Assembly: GCF_965363235.1 (NCBI RefSeq)
Contig: NC_134845.1
Location: 63,827,261 to 63,891,260, forward strand
Origin: Mytilus galloprovincialis
Lineage: Eukaryota; Mollusca; Bivalvia; Mytilida; Mytilidae
Reading direction: 5' to 3'
Length of the DNA: 64,000 bases
The first letter of the stretch is position 1. Every line of letters begins with the position of its first letter. Positions 1 to 12,744 of the stretch are shown in pieces. The notes beneath the pieces were generated by a model that did no database searches, was not told the DNA's origin, and worked only from the letters and a program-made list of their open reading frames with translations. Made by a program: the position numbers and the translations under genes.

Positions 1-214
1 CATCACCATATTGACCAGTGCTGTAAAAAATAAAAACAACACCTTATTTAATAATTTAATGTGTACGAAGTGTGTTTTCTGGATTAACCTTCATCAACAA
101 GACAACAAAATAGCCACAAAATGAACATAACTCAAAAATGTTTGACTGATCTTCTGAAAGATTAAGTATGAATATTAAACTTACCAAACAAGTTTCCTGT
201 TTTGTTTATTACAG

Positions 215-3200
215 GAACTAAATGATCTCTTCCCTTTGAAATCAGAACTGGATAGTAACGAAAGTTTATACTTTTATCTAAAAGTACCATCCAAAATGCT
301 GGACAACACCTGTTATTTGTAAGTATTAGGTTTTTTTTGTTTCAAGGAAAAATTGTTTATTTTGTTTTCCTGTTAATTGATCTTTGTTTACAATTTTTCC
401 TTGTTTGGACTATTTTTAAAATTCTAATCAATTATTGAAAGGTTTTCAAGTTCTAAAGTTAGATCAATACTTGGCAGACAAGTTTTTTTCCCCAGATTTT
501 AAATAAAATGATTTTGGTCAGGCTTGTTTATGTATTCTTGAAAATATTAGCTTTCATTTGTTACAAAATTGACACTTCAAATTTTATAAGAGGTTTGGGA
601 GCACTGACCGTTGGCTAATTGAGAAGTAAGGCTACTTTTAAAAGCTTCAAATAATTTTGTAAACCATAGGAAGCTACATGTAGATCATAACCTATTGTCT
701 TACAGTTTCCTCCCCAGGCCGTTTTAGCGTCGCAGCAACGTCCTATTTAAGACCTTGATTTCAGCACTTTTGGCTATATAGTGGAAGTCAGTTTTTTAGG
801 TGGAAATTTCACCCGGAGAGAACCACTATCTTTAGTAGGAAAAACTGCTGATCTTTGTTCAAACTAACAACATCATCATTGACTGTACAGTGATACTACT
901 TAAATGGCTCAACAATCAAGGCCCCTTGTTATTTTAGATAATGTACTTTTTATTGTTTAGTTACTTTGTCTTGCACATTTATGCTCGGTTTACTTATTGT
1001 CCATGCAGATTGGATTGCAGTAAAAAAAGCTTTTAAAATTTAAATACTTAAAAAGTGACATGTCAAAATTATTTCAGGAAAAAGGTGTTCTACTGAAATC
1101 TATTGCTTTTATGTTGTATCCTGATTTTTTCAAGGAAATAGAATTTGATACAAGTTTTGTTTTTAACCATGTTAACCTGATTATTCAAATAATATTGGTC
1201 TAGATTAAGTATATTAGTATTCCTCACAAATACATAAACATGATATGATTTTCAATACGTCTTTTGGTAAAAATTTATTGTTCTCAATATTGAGGTTTCA
1301 TTATTATAGTGACATCAAAATTTATTTTAATTATTTCAATTAGAATGATATATATACATCGCCAATTGAATGTATTATAAAATTAAGAAATCTCAACTTA
1401 AAACAAATCAGGGTCATTGTTAATTATAATTTTAAGAGGTAATGATATGCCCATTCCTGATTGTGAGTTGACTAGATACTGTCCCTGATGTGAACTGACA
1501 TTATCCCATCTATTAAGGATAAGAATTACATTTCATTTAGTGTGACAAAACTTGATTAATTGGATTTAAAACCTTGGGAGAAAGAAAAAATAATTCCCAG
1601 GTTCATCTTCAGATGTGACCTTTAGTTTAATACCACAGTATACAAATATATATATATAAGTATATAAGTACACATTTCAATTATGACTTACAGTTTAATT
1701 TCGAGGTATACCTTTATAAGTACATTAATTTCATTGTGATTAAATTTCAAATTCAAATTCTACCAAGATTTCAGTCTGCTGATACTCAGAGGTGAAACAA
1801 GAAATGATATTTACATAAGGAACCTTTAGGATATAAAAATTTAGATATGCAAAAGCCCTTCTACATAATTTTGTGTAATTACTGTATTTTACGCTGCAGA
1901 AAATAGCCGAACCTAGCAATTTATAGCACGTCAACGTGATTGTTATCGCCATCTGTGGGAAATAGACAATTATTCAGAAGTATATATTATTTCGGCTGTA
2001 TAGCTATTTCATGGTTTTTAAGGTAGAAATTAAATATTTGAAAAGATTTCTATTTGTCTTGTTTAATTTGAATCGGCAAATTTTCATCAACCCATAGTGT
2101 TAACAGAATGTGGTGAAATAATTATAGGACTTTGTTTGGTTCAAAGAATAAAATTTGTGAAGTTAATTTTTTTATTTGCCTCGTTGGGTTTTGAAATTAT
2201 ATCTATTAAAACACCCATCATGATAATTGACCAGACAGGTGAAATTAAAGAAAGTGGGGTTCTTTGGTTATTTCTTCAGACTGATGTTGTCATGTAATTA
2301 GTATTTTGTAAAGTGAAATATTTAGTCCTAAAAGGGATGACCTTTTTATTTTTATGGAAGGGGAGATAACTTTCCCAAAGACCGGATGAAAATCAATATT
2401 GTTCCAAACAAAAAGCGGGATAAAGTCTGATTTACTATCATGACTATTAAATGTGTTAAAGTAAAAATACATTTTACAAAAATGAAAAAATTAAAAACTG
2501 AGTAAATGTATTTTGAATAAGTTTAATATTTTTTGCTATTTTGTAAGTAAAAAAATGATTTTTTGTTTTTTGTATTAAAGCAAGTTTCAACATTTAAAAT
2601 TACTTTTCCCTATTGCATTTTTGGCATAATTTTCTTTAAGGAATAAAATGTTTTTTAAATATTAAAATCTACAGAAGCAATTGCTAAAGTGCATATATAT
2701 GAACTTGCTACATTGCAATTGTCAAGAATTGGGTCAGACAGTAACAGGTGCTTGCTCAGATAGTTAGAAATTTGCATGCTGAAATGAACAACTTGTTTCA
2801 AAAATAGACTATTTAAGCTGCATGTGCAAAGCATGACCTTTCCTGTTCCAGTGTAAATTAGTCAGGTGACATTAAAACAATGAGTCTTCCAATCAGTGTT
2901 CTTCGTTTGCTTTGATTGACAGGTGCCAGAGTGAAATGAACAGCAAAACTCACCAAGAAAAAGCAGGAACTGAAGTTGTTTGCAGAACAGAAGAAACCAG
3001 CAAAGGAGAGAACCAGCATTCTGATTTTGTAGGTAAAGATTAGAAATTAGGGTTACTACATGTACTAAGGCATTGTTTTATCACCAGCAAAATGTAAGTT
3101 TATAATGCATCAAGTTTGAAATAGTATTTTAATTATGAAGAACTTTATTGCTTTATTATAAATGAGAAGATTTTGTACGAGTGCCAATGAGACAACTCTC

Positions 3201-6200
3201 CATTCAAGTCATAATGTATTAAAAGTAAACAGTTATCGGTCAAAGCATCAGCCTTTAACACAGAGCCTTGGGTCACACTGAGCAGCAAGCTCTTAATGAA
3301 GGACCCCACATTGACTTACTACTTCTAGGATACATATAAATGATGGTCCGTAATTTCTGCTTGAAACAACTTTATAATAATCCTGCCTTTTGAATTTGGG
3401 ATACTTAGTCCTTGCCCATGTTGCCTATTTGTCTATATACTCAATACTGAAGTTTTTAAAATTTGGGGTACATTGTCCTTGCCTTCCTGTCTATTCATAC
3501 TACCATACTAAAGTTTGTTCGCACTTGGTATCATCATTCTCTATTGAACCAAAGATATTGCAATACTAAATATTTTGAAATATTTGCTGCTGGATTATAA
3601 TAAGACAAAACAGCAAACTTCTATAAATTGTGACTGGATGGAGAATTGTTCATCGGCACTCATTCCTGATCTTCTTATGTCTATTAAATTATCAATAAAA
3701 CTTTTGGAGAATCTATTGTGTGTTGAGTAATACAGGGTTATGAAATACTAAAGTGCAAATTTATGGAATATAAAAATGAAGATATGGTATGACTGCCAAT
3801 GAGACAACTCTTTACAAGAGACCAAATGACAAAGAAGTTAACAACTATACTAGGTTAATGTACAGCCTTCAACAATGAGCAAAGGGCATTGCAAAGTTAT
3901 AAAAAAAACTAATACAATCGTGACAATGCAATTATTCTGTAGTAAGAACAGAGGGAATAAACTCTGAGCCATAACACGTTAGACTGTTGCATGTACCGTT
4001 TAATAACTACATATAAAATTTAATATATTATTAAGAGTATCAACACTCACACCATTGCATGCTGAACAGTATTGAATATAATACCTTTCATTGTATACTC
4101 TACTACTTTGATGCATATATTTCTTGATAAAAATCTTGTAATGAGATTATAATTTCAAAACGTAAATATTTTATATTATATTTCAAAATGATCTCATTAT
4201 GATATTGTAACATAATGTAATGATTTGCACTTTTTAGAAGTGAATTTTATTACATGTACAGGTATTCTTTAAAAAGATTGATCAGCTGTTCTTTCATATG
4301 GATCCCTACACCGTTAAAGAATGGTTTCACTTTAATCCTAGGGGAGAGGGTAATGTTTTTCATTTAATAAACATATCTCTTAGTCTATAATTAAGACATG
4401 ACTTCTTAGTTGGATTAATTATATTAAAATACTCATTGGAGTCAATTGTTATTGTTAAGCAATTCCCTGAGTTTGATTTTTTTAATACATTGTTGTAATA
4501 GAAGAAGGGGGAAATAGAATAACCAGGGGCAGATGCAGGAATTTTCAAAGGGGGGGTGCTAACCCAGGGCAAAGGGGGGGGGGTGCAAAGGGGTGCAAAA
4601 CATATGTCCCAATACAAATGCATTGATCGGCAAAAATAAAGGGGGGTGCGCACCCCCGGAACCCCCCCCTGGATCCGCCACTGATAACTATTGAAATAAT
4701 CTTACAAAAAAACTGAATATCAAACTGGAAATTTTGACAGAAATCAGTGGAAAGGGATTCTGAAATATTTTTTTTGGGGTGTAATCTCTTCAAACTTTTC
4801 ATAAATGGTGCTTTATTTAACAACGCCTTTTAAAAAATTATGAAACAGTTCCTCATACTGGAAGAAGATAGAAAAGTGGAATAGAATGATGAAAAAGCGC
4901 TGTGAATACATTGATTTTTGTGGGTACCAATTTGAATGGATTAAGGACATGTTCTTCGATATTTAATTTCGTGGTTTTGCCCAAGTCCAAATAAAAGCCT
5001 ATAGAAAATTTGTTATTAGTTGAACATTTAATTTCGTGGTTTGCCTGTATACATGAAATCCACGAAAAATGGGTATCCCAAGAATAAAAATGAATCCACA
5101 GTATATGATATCTAAATTGGCTATGAATGCAGAGTTATTCCCCTTTATCTTGACTGTAAATTTAGTTGAATTTACAGGTTTTTATTATTGCCAATAATTA
5201 GACTGGGGGAGTATTGCAATAATTAGTATCTGATACATATATCTGTATGCAGATTTTCCTGAATGTACAATAATTAAACTCACATTGTTGTTTATTCTTC
5301 AAAAATAGCGAAAATAAATGCTCACAATAATTTCTAATTTTTCCATATGATAAATTTTAGTAGAAAGAAGTACCGAACCCACTATAGGAAAATTCTAAAT
5401 GAATAGTCCCTAAAAGCAAGTGGCAAAATCATGCAAAAGCTCAAACACAATAAACTAATGGATAACAAGCATTCATAAAATCTATTTTACACAAATCACA
5501 ACCAAATGAAAATTAATGTAATTTCTGCATTATTGATTATTAAATGCATAATGGTACGTGCAAAGGCATCCTGTGATTCTACAAAAAAAAATAATTTAAT
5601 AATGAATGTTATTAAATTAAGGTTCATGTTGCTGGCAGGCAGTACCAAGAACATTTAATGGTGATCAAACAATGATCCTAAACCAGAGTTGACACAATAA
5701 TGGAGCTTTTATAAAAAGCCTTTATTTTTCCTCAGTGACTTCTCAATTAAATTGCCCAGTGAACAGTTCCTTCCACTCTGGTTTATACAAAAAATAAAGA
5801 TGTTAGTCATAGATGTACAACTGCTGTGCAAGTTATGAATGCAAGATGTTGTTACAAGACTTTATTGTACAATATTTAAATTGTTTGTAAATATTGAGTT
5901 ACTTCCCTTTATCTTGACTGTCAGTTAAGCAGTTAAAAAATTGGATTTCAAGCACTTTTTTTTTAGTGGCAAAGAAAAAATAATGTGATGTGGTGATTGA
6001 ATTATTGATAACTAAATGTTGTGTTGTACAAAGACATTTAGTGATTTCATCAACAATATATTTATACAAAAACTGTTTAAATAATGAAGTGACATTACAT
6101 TAAGGTTCATGTTGCTGTTTGGCAGTACAATGTACCAAGACCATTTAATGGTGATCAAGTAATGATAATGTAAGTCCTTGGACAGGCCTAGGGTGAATCA

Positions 6201-9200
6201 ATAATAATGTGTTGATGCAAAGCTTTTATTTTTTTCAGTGATACCTAAATCAAGTTATCCAGTTGACTAAAAAAATAGTCTTAGCACCCTGAACATATTA
6301 TGCTGTCTACAGAAATAAAGGTGTAAAAGAACTGTCTTATATATGTAAGTCATGACTGCAAGATGTTTTCAATTTGTGTTTTGAAACATAAGTACTGTAC
6401 GGTAGTAATTATTGGAAGGTTTTTTAATGGGCCCTTCTCCAGGAGGTATTATGGTACACCTTTTGTCACCTGTCTGTCAGTCCGTTGTCAACATGACAGA
6501 CAATAATTCAAAAAATACTTTAAAGAATTTGCATCAAACTCTAGTGCCTTGTTTATATCTATTGACATGAACTTTTGATAAGTTTAGAGTTTTTATTTCC
6601 AAGTTGTTGGACTTTATTCTTATGGCAGAGCTCTTTATTTTTTGTTAACTATGCCAAGATAAAATCTTGCAAATATTTCCTTGAGTGAATTTTATCTTTA
6701 AGGAGGGCAAGAGTTGGGAACAAGAAAAAAACATAAAAACAAAACATATCTAGGAACTTTAAACTTTGAAATTATTGATAAATCCCAGGAAAATATGAAA
6801 CCTTAAACAGTATATTTTGTCTTTTTTTGTGATATTAAATAGTTATCTGAGATTTAACATTGCTTTGCACATATGATATTATTATTAATAAGATGGTTCT
6901 TAATAGGCAGTTGATCAATTCAGTTGGTCAATGCATCATTAAACAAAGTGTAACAATACACTAAATTCAACAAAGTGAAATAATATGGAGGCATAGAGGA
7001 CAAACATCCCCTTTGATTGGGCGGAAAATGGTTTTTGACTTAATGAATAGAAAAATTATGTGAATACGTCAAACACTAATCATTTCTTATTTGATTACAT
7101 CATCAAAAAATTAGATTAAAAAAAACTCAATAATAAATCACTGCAAGTTGAAAAGGCTAAAAACAAATAGAGGGATATGTTTGAAAATAAGTTTTGTTTA
7201 TCTTATTTATATTTATGTAATCAATTTTGTTTTGTTTTATTCGAACTTAAAACATGCTTCCTACACAGGTTACAGTGTTTTAAAAAACACTTCTTTTACA
7301 AAATATAAAATATGATATAGAGCTTCCCTAAATTGATTTTCCTTTAATGTTAAAAAGTCCCACATAGTTACAAAATATATAAATCTTTTTTTACAGATTT
7401 AAAACTATTCTTGAATTGATTTAGAAAAAAAGTTATTGACCTAAGGCTGAAGATTGGCAAATCCTTATTTATGACCTTTAAGGATATGTAAAATAAAAAA
7501 TAAAACTTATGTGCACCTAAGATAACACAGATAATCCTCAAAAGTGACATATCTAGGTGCATATATATATTTTAAGTTACAATTTTGATATTAAAGTAAC
7601 TCTTTTACATGATACTATCTTTTGATTTTCCGATCACTGGGTTACACTATAACTTTTGCTTTCTTTGGCCCTGACAAGTTTCATGACACTTGAATGCGAT
7701 CCAACGCTTACAATTGATTTTTTTGTGTAGATGAAATGAAAATTACAAAATTTTTAAAAAGATTCTATTAAATGGGTGGTACCTTGAAAAGAGGGAAAGA
7801 TTACCGGTAGATATTAAATGTAATAATTTAAATCTTTTATTAACTAATCTATTTTACCAATCTTTTTAATTGGAAGATAATGATCTAATGACTAAAAAAG
7901 AGAAACTTTTTACATGGGAAGTTTAAATTTGTTCCCTTGTACCTGAGTTTTTAGAAACATTTTTAACCCATTTGATCTGATAAATCGTCTTTTGAATTAG
8001 ACGGACAAATTGTAAGTTTAAAGGATTAAAAAACAACCTTCACAGTTGTCTCTGTAATTATGCAATCAAGTAACGTTTTCCTATGAAGACCGCTGACATC
8101 TGACAGTGAAAATGTACAGACTACGTGACATCTTTTAGAATAGACAGATTCTGTGTTTGTGTCAAGATTGGGTAGTCTGGACCACCTTGAAAATCTTCAA
8201 AGATAGTTATAGTCGGCACTTGTATTCTCGACATTGAAAAATAAGAACTTAGAAAGAAGTAATCTTATGAAATTAGTTTTTGATCTGGTTTTTGGCAAGA
8301 AATTTTTTAATTTTTTTTTTGCACTAATGTAAGTTAGTTAACCTGTCATCTTATTACAGATGTGATTGTATGTGCGTTTTATTATTTTACACCAATTTGA
8401 ACCGATCTTGCTAGGAATGATGTTAGGGAGGTCCTCTACAAATGATCTTTTTTCTGCTCAAATTGGACAAAGAACATTGTAAGCAATGGTATTCTTTGAT
8501 ACCAATTATCAAAATATCTTCTTTTTAAAATCGGTGGTCGGGGTGGGGTGAATAGAGAAGTTACAAAGCCATTTCAAGATTTGTTTTTATAATTTACAGG
8601 ATATTGGTTGATATTATATATAAGATACTATAAACTTCAACTGAAGGCGTCACTACATAATAGAAGTCGCCCTATCATCTTTACCAAAGTTCTGTTAACG
8701 TCTATGTCGTGGTGAGTTGTCTAATTGGCAATCATTAATGAAAAAAAAATTTCTTCTTAGGAAGTAACAAAACAAATGTTGCTTGTGGAGGGGATAACAT
8801 TTAGCTATAGAAAATCTGCTTTAATATTAAGAAATATGGAAAACATTCCTTATTGAAAATCTATATTTTATTTGCTTTTCATGGATTATTTTACAATGCT
8901 TTGCCATAATATAAGGATCATCAATGTGACCTTTGTTCATTCCCCTAATCTTCCATCTACAAAATGAAGTTGATACCATTTTGGTTTTATAAAATCAATG
9001 AAATTACAAGTTGGACTGGTGTCTTTGGTCAGCTCAAACAATTTTTGTTCTTGTAATGCTGATACTTTTTCATTGGACTCTGTCCTTCCCAAGGGTTTTA
9101 TTCCTGACGGAATAAACATGCTTGTGTAAATAAGCTATAAACTGGGACATTTCCTATTACATAAATTCTACACAAATTACTCTAATATGCTTACACTCAC

Positions 9201-12200
9201 ATTATGTGGTTGTTTTCATATGGGAAAATAGTTTAAGAAAATTGATATTTATTTTCTTCTGAAAGTATCAACAGTTTATGAGTTTCCGCTATGCGTTGAT
9301 CTATATATTTCACTTTATTTAAAAAATGTTGATAAATATCTTTTCATCATTGAATCATGTAATGTCTTGCAATAAAAGCCATTTAATATCAGTAAAAATT
9401 CAATTTTGGAACACCACTTTTTAAAAATGACTAAAATACAATTTTAATGTTGTGTTACTTTGTTCATTGGGGGTAACCTAATTGAATTAGATGTCCCCAT
9501 TATGCACGGAAAATTTCATTAAAATCGCATAACCAGAGTTGTATGAAAGCATAATGATCAAGCGAGGTATATTAAGAAACACTTTTTTCAAATAGAAATT
9601 TTTGAAGCAGAGAAAATTGTAATAAATGTGCCTTTCAAGTGTATAATTTCACAAAGATTTAACATGAGATAAGAGAGAAATAAACATATGTAAAATTGTC
9701 ATTTTATTGACGGGAGATGATTGAAAACACATATTACAAGTGTAGTTCAAATCTTTTCTCAAAGCTCATGAATTATTCATAGATTAAAGATATATTTAGG
9801 TAAAAAAAATTGGTCATTTGCTAAACTGATATTGTTTACAGTTTTTATGAAACTATCAACAATTCTATAATATGTTATCATCATGAAAGGCTGTTTAACA
9901 TGATACATTGAAAATAAATCAAGACCAGATATTATCTTTAGAAATATCAAAATTATTTTTAAAGGTCTTTAAAGATCTTTTTTAAAAATCTGTAAAAGAA
10001 AAAGGAACAAGAAGATATTGATATTTGTCCTATATTTTCTGGATTCATGCAACAATAATTATGGCTACCCATGATGAAACTGTATATAATTTAAGATGAA
10101 AATTTTGATCTATGGGATGTTTGAAAAAAAATTACAAAGCCCACCCCTCTTTTTTCTTTGTAGGAAAAATTTGGTTTAATATTTAAGGAATCATTGAAGC
10201 ATGGCTAGAGTGGGCTCCTTCTTCGGTGGTTAATGGACCCCCCTTATGATTTTTTTTTATCCGCCACTGTTTTAATTATAAATAGAAATTTTGGTATCGC
10301 ATGATGACATAGAATTAGAGGAAAGAGGCAAAGTCTTAGGTTCTGAAGGGACATTTAAACTAGTACCGGTAAGTCAATATAAAATGTCAAAAATAAACAA
10401 ATTACAAAAAAAAAAAAAGTCAATATAAAATGACAACTCTATGGCTGAAAAAAATTACAACAATAAAAAGAACACAACATAATAACTATAGAGAATGGGC
10501 AACACAAACAATGCCAAAACAAAGGATTTTCATTTGTCTATTGTCTGTTTATTTTCTCTCTGTCCCCTGAAATTTTTGTTGCACATTTCTCAGTAACTTT
10601 CTGAAATTTGGTAGCAAGCTTCATGCCAGCATGCTATGTATTCATACTGTATGATATATTTTTCAGATTTATAGCCCAGCAAAGGAGGAGGTGTCTCAGC
10701 TGAAAATATACTATTACAAAATCAGGTGATATTGACCTAAATAAAATTATTAAGTATGTACAAAGTTTTAAAAGTTAAAGTTGACAAATACATGTATGTT
10801 TATTAGATATTGAGTGCATGCATTTACCACAGACAATGAAGCACCATCACAATGCAACAAACAAATCAATGAATAAAGCCTTTAATTAACAAAATCTGGA
10901 AAATATTGTTAGTGTTATCGTAATTCCAACAATTAAATTAAGGGACGTTTGCAAAATTAATGGTTTTTCGAGTTGAACAAAAGGCATGATCAACTGAAAT
11001 GTATTAAGACTACTGTGAGTGTGACAATGAACAAAATGTTACTGTTAATATATATTTAGACTACATAATTTAATAGCTTTCTTTTTCAAAAGACATCATA
11101 GTTGTCTAAATATTCATGACATATTTGCCACTGAACATTAAGCAAGCAGCAATCAAGCAATCTAGACAGCATTTGATTTGTCACTTTTGAAAAGTGCTAA
11201 GCTAAATAAACATCTCTTACTGGTTAAAATAAATAAAATGCAGGAGTTCTGTTTGAAATATAATCATTCTATGTGAAACATTAAACTGGTGATTCGATCC
11301 GATATTGGAACAATAATGTCCACGTTATATTAATTGAGATAGTGATTTTGATATTGTATTCAGTTGAGCAGACATTATCATCACAAACAGGAATTTTTTA
11401 ATTGAAATAATGGTCCAGATATTTTTACCATGGCAAACACCATACTCTCAGATGTCTTGATATCAAATGAGGTTATAGAAGAGAGCACTTGATGAATTGA
11501 TAGTGATATTGAGAGAAAAAAGAATGATACATTATTGAATAGGATTTTTTTTAAATTTGTATTCCATATGGTATCTAAGGTTGGTAAAGGAGTGATTTTT
11601 GCGGATTTATTTAGCATGGTATCTAAAAATAAGGAGATGTGGTATGATTATAATCTGAATATTTAAGAACAGATGTAGAAGTTAAGAACTATAGGTCACT
11701 GCACAGCCTTCAACCATATGCAAAACCCATTTTATATTTAGGCCCCGATACAACAAACATAAAATAATTCAAACAAGAGAGCAACATCCTATAAATTATG
11801 TAAAAGACAATAAGCAAAAACAATTATCACAAAATGGTATACAGCAACAAACTACAACCGCTTAATCACAGGTTACTGACTTATGAGGGACATGCACATA
11901 CAGAATGTAGGAATGGTCAAACGTACTCTCCCCCTCCCCTTAGTCTTAGCAAATCTGTAAGTTGTACTTAAACTACATGTATAGAACATTGGCAAAATAT
12001 TTTCATATTGCAATGGTCATGCACCATTTTTACTGACTTGCGCCTTCAGTATGCACATTTTCATACCATCCACCAATATGTTTGCCAAACAACATAATAA
12101 CAACGTTAATAGAATTATTATTATAATGGAAGGCAGTTTCTGTCACTGCACATATAACATCAACAAATTGCATAACAATATGGAAGTTATATGCCAAGCA

Positions 12201-12356
12201 TTGCCTGTCAGTCTTCTCTCATTGGTACATATTTATAACGACATAAATTATTGTTTATTAGATAAAGATAATGTAATCTATAGTGCTCAGAATAGTAATT
12301 AAGTTTCATGTTTTATTACATATTCTAATTTCAGAAAGCAAGACATGAAAAGGTAA
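215..12356 (+). CDS. 3' portion of an unrecognised spliced host gene (5 exons in window)
   Basis: Five plus-strand exons fit together in phase: 215-318, 2923-3032, 10286-10368, 10667-10725, 12335-12356. Their lengths (104, 110, 83, 59, 22) sum to 378 nt, or 125 codons plus a TAA at 12354-12356. Each acceptor is an AG after a T-rich or AT-rich tract (for example TTTGTTTATTACAG, ATATATTTTTCAG). Donors are GTAAGT, GTAAAG, GTAAGT and GTGATA. Phases run 2, 1, 0, 2 and agree across every junction. The peptide starts ELNDLFPLKSEL, has a polar middle rich in Glu, Ser and Thr, and ends KIYYYKIRKQDMKR. I see no membrane segment and no known domain. Upstream exons lie before the window. The model comes from splice-site reading only; extra exons inside the 7.2-kb third intron cannot be excluded. 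Confidence 0.55.
319..2922 (+). other. Intron of the 5' host gene
   Basis: AT-rich sequence between two phase-compatible exons. I see no coding signal; the short open frames at 1740-1952 and 2097-2297 have no splice or domain support. Confidence 0.5.
3163..3684. mobile_element. Inverted-repeat element of the GAGTGCCAATGAGACAAC family
   Basis: The left end (GAGAAGATTTTGTACGAGTG, continuing CCAATGAGACAACTCTCCATTCAAG) reads as the reverse complement of the right end (3630-3684, ending GGCACTCATTCCTGATCTTC). The terminal inverted repeats are about 55 bp with mismatches. No coding capacity is visible. The same end sequence recurs near 3782, 11633, 15247, 26985, 29572, 34200 and 34660, so this is an abundant dispersed family. 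Confidence 0.6.
4523..4685. mobile_element. Short repeat of the GGATCCGCCACTG family
   Basis: Bounded by CCAGGGGCAGATGCAGG and CTGGATCCGCCACTG, imperfect inverted ends, with a G-rich interior. Relatives occur near 10190-10270, 32765-32880, 33590-33735, 40428-40560 and, inverted, 40640-40740. No coding capacity; probably a MITE-like element. Confidence 0.5.
4906..5102. mobile_element. AT-rich inverted-repeat (MITE-like) element
   Basis: The left part (TTTTTGTGGGTACCAATTTG) is mirrored by the right part (CCACGAAAAATGGGTATCCC), and internal GATATTTAATTTCGTGG appears twice. It has no coding potential. A related right half lies near 17945-18045. Confidence 0.45.
5118..6385. repeat. Diverged tandem duplication within an intron
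   Basis: Ordered blocks recur: CCCCTTTATCTTGACTG-like (5138 and 5903), ATTAAGGTTCATGTTGCTG (5615 and 6100), ACCAAGAACATTTAATGGTG versus ACCAAGACCATTTAATGGTG, then CTTTTAT...CAGTGA and GCAAGATGTT. The order is conserved and divergence is substantial, which points to an old local duplication of roughly 500-770 bp units. Confidence 0.55.
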
Positions 12357-12729
12357 CAGGAGACGAAACCAACAGGTACTTGTAAGAGATGAAAGAAGGT
12401 TACGTCAAAAAAGGAAGAGAACCTAATTGATGTCAAAATAGGCCATACTGTACGATCGTTGACAGCCTCATTTTCATTGTTATCAGGTATCTAAATGGTC
12501 ATGTAATGTGATGCTCTAATATCGCAGCATCATTAAACGATTTGTTACGTCAATTAAATAATGGAAATAGTCGTAAATAATTCTTTTAAGGTGTTTGCTT
12601 GGGTTGTCTTGTATTATAGTAAAACAGTTATTTTTTGCTTTGTATAAATTTTATTATTAAAATATTGCTTAAAAATGATTTTTTGTAACAATGCACTCAA
12701 ATGACCACATTGTTATGGGTTTTATAGTT

Positions 12730-12741
12730 ATCAATAAAATA
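12730..12741 (+). terminator. Polyadenylation signal of the 215-12356 gene
   Basis: An AATAAA hexamer occurs in TATCAATAAAATATTG about 375 bases after the TAA stop at 12354. It is the first well-placed hexamer I noticed downstream and would give a 3' UTR of ordinary length. Confidence 0.4.
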
Positions 12742-12744
12742 TTG

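Larger units (their letters stand above)
3033..10285 (+). other. Long repeat-bearing intron of the 5' host gene
   Basis: This 7.25-kb stretch has no supported exon. It contains an inverted-repeat element (3163-3684), a second copy end near 3780, a GGATCCGCCACTG repeat (4523-4685), a CGTGG-type inverted repeat (4906-5102), an old tandem duplication (5118-6385) and another GGATCCGCCACTG repeat remnant near 10200-10270. The exon boundaries that define the intron are inferred. Confidence 0.45.

Noticed and set aside
4360..4823. Overlapping 97- and 92-codon minus frames
   Set aside because: They cover a G-rich dispersed repeat and have no domain or splice support.
12335..12384. Alternative reading of the last host exon (KARHEKVTGDETNRYL)
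   Set aside because: It needs phase 0, while the preceding exon ends in phase 2; only the RKQDMKR reading fits the splice phase.
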